59,159 nt of DNA from Phycisphaerae bacterium (GTDB lineage Bacteria; Planctomycetota; Phycisphaerae; Phycisphaerales; UBA1924): the NCBI GenBank assembly GCA_016793805.1, contig JAEUIZ010000053.1:1-59159 (forward strand), written 5' to 3'. Made by a program: the position numbers and the translations under genes. Of this stretch, positions 15,180 to 23,923 are shown one piece after another. Every line of letters starts with the position of its first letter. The stretch's first letter is position 1. The notes under the pieces are model-generated. The model had not been told where the DNA came from and searched no databases. It worked only from the letters and a program-made list of their open reading frames with translations.

Positions 15180-15854
15180 ATGGCGCGACGCGCGGCACCA
15201 GCACGAGATCGAGCCGACAACCTCGGCTATCCCGCGCCCGTCGAACGCCTCATCGCGCACCTCTCCGCGCTTCCCGGGATCGGGCGACGCTCCGCCGAAC
15301 GCATGGCCTTCCACCTCCTCAAGGGCGCGCCCGAGGACGCCGAGCGGCTCGCCGCCTCGATCCGCGACGCCAAGGCGCAGGTCGGACACTGCGCCACCTG
15401 CTTCAATCTCTCCGAGTCGCGCCAGTGCGCCGTCTGCGCCGATCCGCGGCGAGATCGCTCCGTCGTCCTCGTCGTCGAGCAGCCCCGCGACCTCCTCGCC
15501 ATCGAACGCGCGGGCGTCTTTCGCGGGCTCTACCACGTCCTGCTCGGAAGGCTCAGCCCGCTCGAAGGCGTCGGGCCCGACGACCTCACGATCGCGGCGC
15601 TGCTGTCGCGCCTCGGCCCGCGCCCGGCCCAGCCCGCGGCGGGCGAGCCCGCCGACGCCGTGCGCGAGGTGATTCTCGGGCTCAACCCGACCCTCGAGGG
15701 CGACGGGACGGCGCTGTACCTCGCCGAGCGGCTCGCGCCCACCGGGGTTCGGGTCACGCGGCTGGCGCGGGGCTTGCCGTCGGGTGGACAGGTCGAGCAC
15801 GCGAATCTCGCGATGCTGGCCGATGCGATCGAGGGTCGGCGGACGATGGAGTGA
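15180..15854 (+). CDS. recR: Recombination protein RecR
   Basis: A 224-residue protein of the RecFOR pathway, which loads RecA on SSB-coated gaps. The order is a helix-hairpin-helix (ALPGIGRRSAERMAFHLL), a four-Cys zinc finger (CATCFNLSESRQCAVC), a Toprim domain (VVEQPRDLLAIE) and a Walker-B-like end (LNPTLEGDGTALYL, then LARGLPSGGQVEHAN). Length is slightly above the usual ~200 because of a ~15-residue N-terminal extension. Codon third positions change along the gene from C-ending to G-ending. rpoN begins 9 bp after its stop. Confidence 0.95.
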   Translation: MARRAAPARDRADNLGYPAPVERLIAHLSALPGIGRRSAERMAFHLLKGAPEDAERLAASIRDAKAQVGHCATCFNLSESRQCAVCADPRRDRSVVLVVEQPRDLLAIERAGVFRGLYHVLLGRLSPLEGVGPDDLTIAALLSRLGPRPAQPAAGEPADAVREVILGLNPTLEGDGTALYLAERLAPTGVRVTRLARGLPSGGQVEHANLAMLADAIEGRRTME

Positions 15855-15863
15855 TCGGCGGCG

Positions 15864-17309
15864 ATGCGTTTCGACACCTCCCAGCACATGAAACTCGGCC
15901 AGCACATGAGGCTGGCGCCCAGGATGATCCAGTCGATGGAGATCCTGCAGATGCCCCTCGCCGACCTCGAGGAGCGGATCGAGCAGGAACTCGAGAGCAA
16001 CGTCGCGCTGGAGGTGGTCGAGCCCGAGCCCGAGGGCGAGGAGCCCGGCGCGAGCGTGAGCGAGCAGGCCCGTCGCCGCGAGCGGCTGCGGGAGGAACTG
16101 GGCCGGCGGCGCGACAACGGGGAGCGCGACGCCAAGCAGGACGCGATGGCGGCGGCGCCCGCGCGGTCCGAGCCGCTCATGGAGCAGTTGGAGCGGCAGT
16201 GGGCGCTGGCGGACGTGGACGCCGAGGTGCGCGAGGCGGGCGCGTTCCTGCTGGGGTTTGTCGAGGACGACGGGTACATGCGGACGCCGCTGGAGACGGT
16301 GGCGGATCGCGCGCCGGCGCCGCTGCTGGCGCTGGCGGGCGGGGAGCGTTCGCGGCTGGTGGCGCTGCTGGAGCGGGCGCTGGTGGAGATGCAGGCGGCG
16401 CTGGAGCCTCCCGGGCTGGCGGCGCGGGACACGCGGGAGTGTCTGCTGCTCCAGATCGACGCGCACCGGCGCGAGGTTGGGGCGCGGGGCGGGGACGACG
16501 GGCCGCTCCTGGCGGCGCGGCGGCTGGTGGAGCAGCACCTGGACGACATCGCGCAGAACCGATTGCCGAGGGTGGTGGAGAAGACGGGGATGACGATGCC
16601 GCAGGTGCGTGCGGCGCTGGAGGCGATGAAGGGGCTGAGCCTGGCGCCGGCGCGGCAGTTGGTGGACGACGCGCCGCCCCCGATCATCCCGGACGCGATC
16701 GTGGAGTACGACGAGGACTCGGACCGGTACGTGGCGTACCTGAACGACTCGCGGCTGCCGAACCTGCGGATCAACCGGGAGTACGCGGTGCTGACGCGGG
16801 ACCGGCAGATGCCGAAGAAGGACCGGGATTTCCTTCGGACGAACATCGGGAACGCGCAGTGGCTGATCGACGCGGTGGGGCAGCGGAAGCAGACGTTGTT
16901 GCGGGTGGTGAACGCGGTGGTGGAGGCGCAGCGGGACTACTTTGACTATGGCCCGCAGGCGCTGAAGCCGTTGCCGATGACGCAGTTGGCGGAGCAGTTG
17001 GGGATCCACGTGGCGACGGTGTCGCGCGCGGTGTCGGAGAAGCACCTGCTGACGCCGCGCGGGATCGTTCCGCTGCGGCGGTTTTTCTCGGGCGGGTTGG
17101 CGACCGAGAGCGGGGAGGGTATGAGTTACGACGCGGTGCGGGCGGCGCTGCGCGAGGTGGTGGAGGCGGAGGACAAGGCGAAGCCGCTGTCGGACGAGGC
17201 GCTGGTGGAGGAGTTGGCGAAGCGCGGGATCGAGATCGCGCGGCGGACGGTGGCCAAGTACCGGGAGCAGTTGGGGATCCCCAGCGCGCGGCTGAGGCGG
17301 ACGTTCTAG
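15864..17309 (+). CDS. rpoN: RNA polymerase sigma-54 factor
   Basis: A 481-residue alternative sigma factor that recognises -24/-12 promoters and needs an AAA+ activator. Region I is MKLGQHMRLAPRMIQSMEIL with LEERIEQELESNVALE; an acidic region II follows. The core-binding part spans ~100-300. The DNA-binding HTH is LAEQLGIHVATVSRAVSEKH followed by LTPRG. The RpoN box ARRTVAKYRE lies near the C-terminus with GIPSARLRR. ATG 15864 follows recR by 9 bp, so they are probably co-transcribed. Confidence 0.95.
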   Translation: MRFDTSQHMKLGQHMRLAPRMIQSMEILQMPLADLEERIEQELESNVALEVVEPEPEGEEPGASVSEQARRRERLREELGRRRDNGERDAKQDAMAAAPARSEPLMEQLERQWALADVDAEVREAGAFLLGFVEDDGYMRTPLETVADRAPAPLLALAGGERSRLVALLERALVEMQAALEPPGLAARDTRECLLLQIDAHRREVGARGGDDGPLLAARRLVEQHLDDIAQNRLPRVVEKTGMTMPQVRAALEAMKGLSLAPARQLVDDAPPPIIPDAIVEYDEDSDRYVAYLNDSRLPNLRINREYAVLTRDRQMPKKDRDFLRTNIGNAQWLIDAVGQRKQTLLRVVNAVVEAQRDYFDYGPQALKPLPMTQLAEQLGIHVATVSRAVSEKHLLTPRGIVPLRRFFSGGLATESGEGMSYDAVRAALREVVEAEDKAKPLSDEALVEELAKRGIEIARRTVAKYREQLGIPSARLRRTF

Positions 17310-17312
17310 GGG

Positions 17313-17495
17313 CTACAGGGGCGAGGGCGGCTTCTTGCCGGTGAAGAGGGAGTAGAGGAGCCCGGCGAGGAAGACGACGATGAAGACGAGGAAGAGGATG
17401 CGTGCGATGTAGGCGGCATCGCCGGCGATCCCGCCGAAGCCGAGGACGGCGGCGATCAGGGCGAAGACGAGGAAGATGAGCGCCCATCGGAGCAA
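17313..17495 (-). CDS. DUF1328 small membrane protein
   Basis: A 60-residue protein with two membrane helices ([19 protein letters not shown] and [20 protein letters not shown]) and a short basic Pro-rich tail, matching DUF1328/UPF0391 (YtjA-like) in length and in the GFGGIAG turn. The start is TTG at 17495 with GGAG upstream. It converges on rpoN with 3 bp between the stops. The family is often linked to stress or low-temperature response, but its function is not established. Confidence 0.8.
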   Translation of the reverse strand: MLRWALIFLVFALIAAVLGFGGIAGDAAYIARILFLVFIVVFLAGLLYSLFTGKKPPSPL

Positions 17496-17596
17496 GGCGG
17501 GTTCTCCGGTTGGGGGGGTGCGGGTTCCGAGCGAGCGAGGGTCGAGACGAGTGGTGGGGAGGTGGGGCGGCGCGCCGGGGGCTGAACGGAGCGGGA

Positions 17597-19465
17597 TCAG
17601 TGCGGGCCGTTGGAGGCTGGGGCGGATTCGGCGACTTTGGTGTCGTCCGAGCCGTGTTCGGAGGAGTGGAGTCCGGCGTTGGCGTCCTTGGCGGTGTCGG
17701 ACTTGGAGTCGTCGGTGTCGGGCTTGGCGGCGCCGCCGGGCGCGGGGTCGGGCTTGTCGGCGGGTGAGTCGGTGGGCTTGACCTCGGCGGACTGGACGAG
17801 GCCGGCGTCGGCGGGCTGGCCTGCGCCCGGAGGACCGGCGCGGCCTCGGCCGTTGGCGGCGTTACGGCGGCCGGCTTCGCGGCCGCCGGGGCGGGCGCCG
17901 CCTGTGGGGATGGCCTTGCCGTTGGAGTCGAGTTCGAAGCCGACGAGTTTGAGTTTGTCGGGGTCCCAGGGTTCGCGGAGGATCTGGTTGGGGTCGGGCT
18001 CGCGGAGGAGGACGCGTTCGCCCTCGGTGAGGCCGGCGGTGAGTTCGGCGTAGAGGGAGGAGACGCGGCCGACCTTGACGGGGATTCGGACGAAGCGGCC
18101 GCTGCGGGGGACGTAGACGAACTTGAGGGCCTCGTCGGAGAAGACGCCCTGGACGGGGACGGCGAGGGTGTCCTCGACGCGGCCCATGGTGATGGTGGCC
18201 TCGCACTTGTTGGAGGGCTTGAGGCCGAGGTCGGAGGAGGTCTTGTCGAGGGCGATTTTGACGGTGTATTCGCGGCGGTTGGGGTCCATCCAACGGCCCT
18301 GGGACTCGGCCATGACGCCGATGGAATCGACCTTGCCGGAGAGGACCTGTCCGCCGAGCATGTCGACCTTGACGGAGGCGGTCTGTCCTGGGCGGATGCG
18401 TCCGGCGAGGGCCTCCTGGACGCGGACGGCGGCGACCATTTCGGAGGTATCGGGGAGGACGATGAGGGGTTCCTGTGGGCGGACGCGGCGGCCGACGGTG
18501 AAGGGGGAGTCGTCGAACCAGTTGCGGCCTGCGCTGGAGGCGTAGACGACGAGGCCGTCCTGGGGCGCGCGGATCTCGGTGGCGGCGAGTTGCTTCTCGA
18601 GTTTGGCGAGTTTTTCCTCGTGGAGGGCGAGTTGGCGGCGCTTGTTGACGCGCTCGGCGTCCTTGATGGCGAGTTGGATCTCGGCCTGCTGCTTGGTTCG
18701 TTCGAGTTCGGCGCGGGCCTCCTCGACGTCGGAGAGTTTGCTCTTCTGGTCCTTGGGCTTCTGGTAGTTCTGGTAGGTGGTGTCGTCGAGTTTGGCCTTT
18801 TCGAGGGCGGCGCGGGCGTTGCGGAGTTCGATCTCTTCCTTCTGGAGTTCGTCCTTGGACATGAAGCCTTCTTTGAAGAGGCCCTGGCTGCGGACGAACT
18901 TCTCTTCGAGGCGTTCGAGGTCCTTGGAGGACTTGTCGAGGGCGAGTTCGATGTCCTTCATTTTCTGGACGTGGTCGCCGGACTCCCACTGCTTGAGGGC
19001 GAGTTCGGCGAGGTCGAGTTTGAGGCGGGCCTGTCGGAGGCGGGACTCGTTCTCGCTCTTCTGGATCTCGTACCCGCTGTCGGCGGCGACGAGGTCGGCC
19101 TTGGCGGACTCGACGCGGAGTTTGGTCTCGTCGATCTGGGTCTGGATCTGGTCGCCGCTGAGGCGGAGGATGAGTTCGCCCTTTTTGACGGCCTTGCCCT
19201 CGGGGACGAGTTCGACGATGCTGCTCTCGGTTTCGAGTTCGCTGTTGAGTTCGATCTGGTTCTTGGCCTGGAGTTCGCCCAGGGCGGTGGTGGTCATGTC
19301 GAAGGAGATGATCTCGGCCTTGGCGAGGTCGAGGGTGCCGTGGGCGGACTCGCGGGCGGAAGTCTTGGGTTTGAGGACGAGCCAGGCGCCAGCGGCAACC
19401 ATGGCGAGGACGACGACAGCGAGGATGGTCTTGACGAGCATTCCGCCGCGGGGTGGGGGTCGCAT
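17597..19465 (-). CDS. HlyD/RND-type periplasmic adaptor with low-complexity tail
   Basis: A 622-residue membrane-fusion protein. One N-terminal membrane helix (~10-30) is followed by a first beta strand of the lipoyl/barrel part (~50-110), an alpha-helical coiled-coil hairpin rich in Lys, Glu and Leu (~115-290), the second lipoyl half ([15 protein letters not shown]) and a beta-barrel with [17 protein letters not shown]. Residues ~545-622 are a Pro/Gly/Ala/Asp tail, probably disordered and unusual for the family. ATG 19465 is chosen because AGGAGG lies 7 nt upstream. It is separated by yidC and gcvH from the MacB-like ATPase/permease it could partner; that link is only proximity. Confidence 0.85.
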   Translation of the reverse strand: MRPPPRGGMLVKTILAVVVLAMVAAGAWLVLKPKTSARESAHGTLDLAKAEIISFDMTTTALGELQAKNQIELNSELETESSIVELVPEGKAVKKGELILRLSGDQIQTQIDETKLRVESAKADLVAADSGYEIQKSENESRLRQARLKLDLAELALKQWESGDHVQKMKDIELALDKSSKDLERLEEKFVRSQGLFKEGFMSKDELQKEEIELRNARAALEKAKLDDTTYQNYQKPKDQKSKLSDVEEARAELERTKQQAEIQLAIKDAERVNKRRQLALHEEKLAKLEKQLAATEIRAPQDGLVVYASSAGRNWFDDSPFTVGRRVRPQEPLIVLPDTSEMVAAVRVQEALAGRIRPGQTASVKVDMLGGQVLSGKVDSIGVMAESQGRWMDPNRREYTVKIALDKTSSDLGLKPSNKCEATITMGRVEDTLAVPVQGVFSDEALKFVYVPRSGRFVRIPVKVGRVSSLYAELTAGLTEGERVLLREPDPNQILREPWDPDKLKLVGFELDSNGKAIPTGGARPGGREAGRRNAANGRGRAGPPGAGQPADAGLVQSAEVKPTDSPADKPDPAPGGAAKPDTDDSKSDTAKDANAGLHSSEHGSDDTKVAESAPASNGPH

Positions 19466-19615
19466 CTGGAGCCTCCTGCTGGGCGGTGGCGGGACCTGAG
19501 TGAAAGGGATGGCGCGGACCACCCCCCTTTTACAGATGCCGGAGGGAAAGGTTTCCGGCCGGCACGCGGTTCGGGAAAGTGTAGGCTCGGGGGTGGGGGG
19601 AGCCGGAAAGAGGCG

Positions 19616-19639
19616 ACACCCGGCGAGGAGGCCGGGTGT
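19616..19639 (-). terminator. Hairpin downstream of the gene at 19682
   Basis: A perfect 9-bp stem, ACACCCGGC (19616-19624) with GCCGGGTGT (19631-19639), and a 6-nt loop, 43 bp past a minus-strand stop. The minus strand continues CGCCTCTTTCC, a weak T tract. It is the only clear structure in the 216-bp gap 19466-19681. Confidence 0.55.
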
Positions 19640-19681
19640 GAGGGCGAGGATGGGTTTGGTGGCGCAGGGGAGTGGGATGGA

Positions 19682-20269
19682 TCAGTTGGCGGCGCCGGAG
19701 CGGCCGATGGAGAAGGCGTTGCGGTTGACGGTGGCGGTGGGGGTAGGGGGGGTCTGCATGGCGGCGGCGACGATGGGCTCGACGGGCGAGGGCATGGGCG
19801 AGGGCGTGGGCGCGTCGGAGGCGCGGCGGACGAGGACCTTGGTGGGATCGACGGTGAAGGTGTTGTCGGTGGGCTTGGTGGGATTGACGGGTCGCGTAGG
19901 GCTGGAGGCCGGTCGCTTGGCATGGGCGTTGGCCGAGGCCTTGGCGGAAGGCTTGGAGGGTGACTTGGCGGAGGCGGAGGGCTTGGCGCGAGGGGCGTTC
20001 TCGTTGCGGATGGTGTTGATGGCCCCGGAGCCGTTGCGAGCGGAGGCGCCGGACTTGGAGCCGGTGAAGGTGGCGACGTGGGCGGAGGCTGGGCCGCTGG
20101 AACGGACCTTGGTTCCCGGTGCGACGGAGGCGGAGGCGGGGACGACGCCGCCGAAGGAGGTGGAGGGGCGGTTGGCGTTATCGGCGAGTGCGGCCTTAGC
20201 GCAGGCGAGGCCGAGGGCGACGGTCGCGAGAGCGAGGGTGCGACCGGTGAGTTGGCTGTGGTTGCGCAT
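19682..20269 (-). CDS. Secreted Ala/Ser/Pro-rich protein, unrecognised
   Basis: A 195-residue protein with a signal peptide (basic start RNHSQLTGR, then LALATVALGLACAKAALA, likely cleaved near residue 30). The mature part is low-complexity: repeated Lys-Pro-Ser-Ala blocks (SASAKSPSKPSAKASANAHA) and Pro/Thr near the end, with few hydrophobic residues. It is probably an extended exported or envelope-bound protein. ATG 20269 has GGAGG 8 nt upstream, which excludes the earlier in-frame ATG. It lies upstream of the HlyD-like gene on the same strand, separated by a hairpin. Confidence 0.65.
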   Translation of the reverse strand: MRNHSQLTGRTLALATVALGLACAKAALADNANRPSTSFGGVVPASASVAPGTKVRSSGPASAHVATFTGSKSGASARNGSGAINTIRNENAPRAKPSASAKSPSKPSAKASANAHAKRPASSPTRPVNPTKPTDNTFTVDPTKVLVRRASDAPTPSPMPSPVEPIVAAAMQTPPTPTATVNRNAFSIGRSGAAN

Positions 20270-20435
20270 GGATGGATCCTCCGGCCTCCACATGGAGTGT
20301 GCCTGATGGAAGCGAGGCGGAGGGGAGGCGGCGGGAGATGGGGCGCGAGCGGCGGCCGGGGGCGCGGGTTGTCCGCGTGGCGCGGGGCGGGAACGGACGT
20401 TGCGAGATGATGGGACCGTGGGGGTGAAGGCCCGC

Positions 20436-20441
20436 TATCCT
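20436..20441 (+). promoter_or_regulatory. TANNNT box upstream of yidC
   Basis: TATCCT ends 8 nt before ATG 20450. The in-frame TTG at 20441 overlaps the box and is unlikely to be the start. Confidence 0.45.
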
Positions 20442-20449
20442 TGGACCCA

Positions 20450-22681
20450 ATGCCCCAGCCCAAGAACACGGCCTTGCGCGTGATTGTCCCGGTGGCTTTG
20501 TTCCTTGCGGGGCTTGGTGTGGCGGCGGCGGTGTTCGTGAACTCTGGACCGAAGGGGAGGCAGCCGGCGGCGTCGCGGCCGCACGGGGCGACGGGAGCAT
20601 CGGGAACGCCGGCGCGGGAGGAGCAGGCTGGGGCGGTGGAGCAGCCGGGGGCGACGGGGATGGGGGCGGCGGCGCCGACGGTGGTGACTCCGGGTGCGCC
20701 GACGGCGAGCGGGCCGGAGGCGGAGGTGCTCAAGGGTTTGCGAGCGGAGGTGGTGGAGGGGGCGGGGTCGTCGGGGTTCGCGGGGATCGGGTCGTTGGGG
20801 GCTGGGGACGGGTACAACGCGCGGGTGGAGTTCACGGCGCTGGGGGCCGGGGTGAGGTCGATCGCGCTGACACGGCACTTTGACACGGTTCGTCGGCAGA
20901 CGCACACGGTGGTGCAGCGGGAGCACGTGGTGAAGGACGCGGGTGGGGTGCCGGCGGTGGTGGCGCCGATGGCGGCGCTGGGAGTGACGGTGAACGGGGT
21001 GGAGGTCGGGGTGGTGGGGGCGTATGACGAGGCGGGCGGGGTGATGGTGGGGAGGCCGGTGTGGCGGGAGGTTGGGCCCGGGACGTTCGAGGCGTTCGTG
21101 GTGAACGAGCGTGGGGAGCGTGTGCTGCGGCTGGAGCGGCGGTACGAGTTGCCGAAGGGGTCGTACCTGGTGCGGCTGACGCAGCGTGCGACGAACCTGA
21201 CGGGGATCGGGCTGCGGGTGTCGTGGCAGCACTATGGCCCGGTGGACCTGGAGCAGGACTCGGCGGGGTATGGGGGCGACAAGCGGCGAGTGCGGTTTGG
21301 GTATCTGCTCAAGCCGATGTCGCAGGGGACGGATCCGACGGTGTCGTCGAACGAGTTTCTGACGGCGCGGAGCGACGTGGTGGGCTCGATGGGTCCGGCG
21401 GGGTATGAGGCGGTGATGCCGGTGTGGCCGAACCGGACGAGCGTGTCGTCGGAGTACCGGCTGGTGTGGGCTGGGATGACGAATCGGTACTTCGGTGTGG
21501 CGATGCAGCCGCTGGTGGGAGCGGGTGCTGGGCCGGATCAGAAGGTGATGGGGGCGACGCTGGACCGAGTGCTGCTGGTGGGCGGGTCGGAGCCGGTGGT
21601 GGCGCTGCGGACGACGTGGGGGGCGCGGGAGGTGGCGGCTGGGGGGAGCGTGGAGGAGCGGGTGGGGGTGTACGCGGGTCCGCTGTCGCGGGCGGAGATC
21701 AAGAAGGAGGCGGAGTGCGAGGCGGTGGGGCTGCGAGGGCTGGTGGTGTACAACTTTGGGGGGCCGTGCGGGTGGTGCACGTTCCCGGTGCTGACGGGGC
21801 TGCTGCTGGGGTTGCTGCGGGCGCTGCACGACTCGGTGCTGTTCGATTGGGGCCTGGCGATCATGGCGCTGGTGCTGGTGGTTCGCGGGGCGCTGCACCC
21901 GGTGACGCGGTGGTCGCAGATCCGGATGCAGCGGTTCGGGAAGCAGATGCAGGAGATGGCGCCGAAGCAGAAGAAGTTGCAGGAGAAGTACGGGAGCGAC
22001 CCGAAGGTGATGCGGGAGGAGATGGCGAAGTTGTGGCGCGAGGAGGGGATCAGCCCGACGGGGGCGTTGGGGTGTCTGCCGATGTTCCTGCAGACGCCGG
22101 TGTGGATCGCGTTGTACGCGGTGCTGTACTTCGCGGTGGAGTTGCGGCACGAGCCGGCGTTCTTTGGGGTGTTCCAGGTGATCGCGCCGGGCTTTCCGAG
22201 GTTCATGGGGTGGTTCCTGTCGGACCTTGCGGAGCCGGATCGGTTCGTGTATTTCGGTCGGGACCTGGTGACGATCCCGATGCTGGGCCCGATCAACTCG
22301 TTGAACTTGTTGCCGTTCGTGCTGGGGGTGGTGTTCTTTATTCAGAACAAGTACCTGACTCCGCCGACGACGACGGCGCTGACGCCGGAGCAGGAGATGC
22401 AGCAGAAGATGATGAAGTGGATGATGGTGGTGCTGTTTCCGGCGCTGATGTACAACGCGCCGAGCGGGCTGGCGTTGTACTTCATCACGAACTCGACGCT
22501 GGGGATTGTGGAGAGCAAGTGGATCCGGGCGCACATCACGAAGCATGACCTCTTGAAGCCTCGGGCGAAGGGGCCGAAGGGGGAGGGGTTCATCCAGCGG
22601 ATGCAGCGGCTGGCGGAGGAGCGGCAGAGGGAGTTGATGAAGCGCCGAGGGATGCCGCCGCCGGCGAAGCGGAGGCCGTGA
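20450..22681 (+). CDS. yidC: Membrane protein insertase YidC
   Basis: A 743-residue insertase that works alone or with SecYEG to place proteins in the inner membrane. One N-terminal helix (~10-30, LRVIVPVALFLAGLGVAAAV), a Gly/Ala/Pro linker, a large periplasmic beta domain (~115-430) and the Oxa1 core (~440-700). The core holds FDWGLAIMALVLVV, the charged cytoplasmic hairpin MQEMAPKQKKLQEKYGSDP, GCLPMFLQTPVWIALY and the final LYFITNSTLGIVES. The layout is that of Gram-negative YidC. rnpA and rpmH, its usual neighbours, are not next to it. Confidence 0.95.
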   Translation: MPQPKNTALRVIVPVALFLAGLGVAAAVFVNSGPKGRQPAASRPHGATGASGTPAREEQAGAVEQPGATGMGAAAPTVVTPGAPTASGPEAEVLKGLRAEVVEGAGSSGFAGIGSLGAGDGYNARVEFTALGAGVRSIALTRHFDTVRRQTHTVVQREHVVKDAGGVPAVVAPMAALGVTVNGVEVGVVGAYDEAGGVMVGRPVWREVGPGTFEAFVVNERGERVLRLERRYELPKGSYLVRLTQRATNLTGIGLRVSWQHYGPVDLEQDSAGYGGDKRRVRFGYLLKPMSQGTDPTVSSNEFLTARSDVVGSMGPAGYEAVMPVWPNRTSVSSEYRLVWAGMTNRYFGVAMQPLVGAGAGPDQKVMGATLDRVLLVGGSEPVVALRTTWGAREVAAGGSVEERVGVYAGPLSRAEIKKEAECEAVGLRGLVVYNFGGPCGWCTFPVLTGLLLGLLRALHDSVLFDWGLAIMALVLVVRGALHPVTRWSQIRMQRFGKQMQEMAPKQKKLQEKYGSDPKVMREEMAKLWREEGISPTGALGCLPMFLQTPVWIALYAVLYFAVELRHEPAFFGVFQVIAPGFPRFMGWFLSDLAEPDRFVYFGRDLVTIPMLGPINSLNLLPFVLGVVFFIQNKYLTPPTTTALTPEQEMQQKMMKWMMVVLFPALMYNAPSGLALYFITNSTLGIVESKWIRAHITKHDLLKPRAKGPKGEGFIQRMQRLAEERQRELMKRRGMPPPAKRRP

Positions 22682-22737
22682 GCGGGGAGGGAGCGGTAGG
22701 ATTGCGGCCGCCCGGGTAGGGCGCCGAGGAAGGGACC

Positions 22738-23118
22738 ATGGGCTCACCGAACGATCGGGTGTATTCGGACACGCACGAGTGGCACAAGGAGGAGGGTGGG
22801 GTCGTGACGCTGGGGCTGACGCGGTTCGCGGTCGATGCGCTCACGGACGTGACGTATGTGCAAATGAAGGGAGTGGGGACGAGGGTGAAGGCGGGGGACG
22901 TGGTGGGGGAGGTGGAGTCGGTGAAGACCACGAGCGACGTGTACTGCTTCGTGGACGGGGAGGTGGTGGAGGTGAACGGGGCGCTGGCGAACGAGCCGGG
23001 GCTGCTGAACACGGACCCGTATGGGACGGGATGGCTGGTGAAGGTGCGGGCATCCGATCGGACCGGGCTGACGAAGTGCAAGAGCGCGGCGGAGTATGAC
23101 AAGGCGCATCCGTCGTGA
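22738..23118 (+). CDS. gcvH: Glycine cleavage system H protein
   Basis: A 126-residue lipoyl carrier shuttling the aminomethyl group between the P, T and L proteins. The lipoylation site is K63 in GEVESVKTTSDVY, at the usual position. YSDTHEWHK at the start and VNGALANEPGLLNTDPYG in the second half are diagnostic. ATG 22738 has GAGGAAGGG upstream. No gcvT or gcvP is nearby, so it is an isolated H gene. The ABC ATPase starts 58 bp after its stop. Confidence 0.95.
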   Translation: MGSPNDRVYSDTHEWHKEEGGVVTLGLTRFAVDALTDVTYVQMKGVGTRVKAGDVVGEVESVKTTSDVYCFVDGEVVEVNGALANEPGLLNTDPYGTGWLVKVRASDRTGLTKCKSAAEYDKAHPS

Positions 23119-23176
23119 ACGGGAATCGGGGCCCGGGGACTCCCAAGGAGAGGGTGGGGCGGTCGCGGGAGCGAGC

Positions 23177-23923
23177 ATGATCCGGTGCGTGGGCGTGGAG
23201 AAGGCGTACCGGATGGGGGAGCGGCAGGTGGCGGCGCTTCGGGGGGTGGATCTGGAGATCGGGGAGCCCGGGTTCTACGGGATCATGGGGCAGTCGGGGT
23301 CGGGGAAGTCGACGCTGCTGCACCTGCTGGCGGCGTTGGACTGGCCGGACAAGGGAGAGATCGAGGTGGCGGGGACGGCGGTGCACCGGCTGCGGGAGCC
23401 GGAGGCGACGCGGTTCCGGCGGTCGCGGGTGGGGATCGTGTTCCAGCAGTTCAACCTGATCCCGACGCTGACGGCGCTGGAGAACGTGGAGTTGCCGGGG
23501 ATGCTGGCGGGTCAGGCCGGGGGCGAGGTTCGGGGGCGGGCGGAGGAGTTGCTGGGTCGGCTGGGGCTTGGGGATCGAGCGGGGCATCGGCCGGACGCGC
23601 TGTCGGGGGGCGAGCAGCAGCGCGTGGCGATCGCGCGGGCGCTGCTGTTTCGGCCGGCGCTGGTGCTGGCGGACGAGCCGACGGGGAACCTGGACTCGAC
23701 GAGCGCGGGGAAGTTGTGGCGGCTGCTGGCGGACCTGAGCGAGAGCGAGGGGACGTGGGTGTTGATGGTGACGCACGAGGCGGCGGCGGCGGCGAACTGC
23801 CGGCGGGTGTTCGTGCTGAGCGACGGGCGGGTGACAGGGCGGATCGAGGTGGGGAGCAAGGACGGGGTGCTGGATGCGTCCGGCGTGGCGACTCGCTATC
23901 AACAACTTGTCCGAACGGCGTAG
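23177..23923 (+). CDS. MacB/LolD-type ABC transporter ATP-binding protein
   Basis: A 248-residue ATPase. Walker A is GQSGSGKST (38-46), the Q-loop is VFQQFNLIPTLTALENVELP, the signature LSGGEQQRVAIARAL, Walker B LVLADEPTGNLDS and the switch His in MVTHE. The VFQQFNL and TGNLDS wording is typical of the LolD/MacB/FtsE class, which drives mechanotransmission rather than classical transport. The ATG at 23177 is chosen because family similarity begins there. It overlaps the permease gene by 50 bp, so the two form one unit. Confidence 0.9.
   Translation: MIRCVGVEKAYRMGERQVAALRGVDLEIGEPGFYGIMGQSGSGKSTLLHLLAALDWPDKGEIEVAGTAVHRLREPEATRFRRSRVGIVFQQFNLIPTLTALENVELPGMLAGQAGGEVRGRAEELLGRLGLGDRAGHRPDALSGGEQQRVAIARALLFRPALVLADEPTGNLDSTSAGKLWRLLADLSESEGTWVLMVTHEAAAAANCRRVFVLSDGRVTGRIEVGSKDGVLDASGVATRYQQLVRTA

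Noticed and set aside
12540..15854. Very long plus-strand frames through the GT39 and phosphatase region
   Set aside because: All three plus frames are open because of GC bias; the translations are Pro/Arg/Ser runs, except the recR end and the N-terminus at 12674.
14500..17500. Replication origin proper (oriC with DnaA boxes)
   Set aside because: The skew switch fits, but I found no cluster of TTATCCACA-like boxes, no AT-rich unwinding region and no dnaA or dnaN, so I report only the skew.
20450..22681. oriC neighbourhood inferred from yidC
   Set aside because: rnpA, rpmH, jag, mnmE and parAB do not accompany yidC here, so the gene alone says little.
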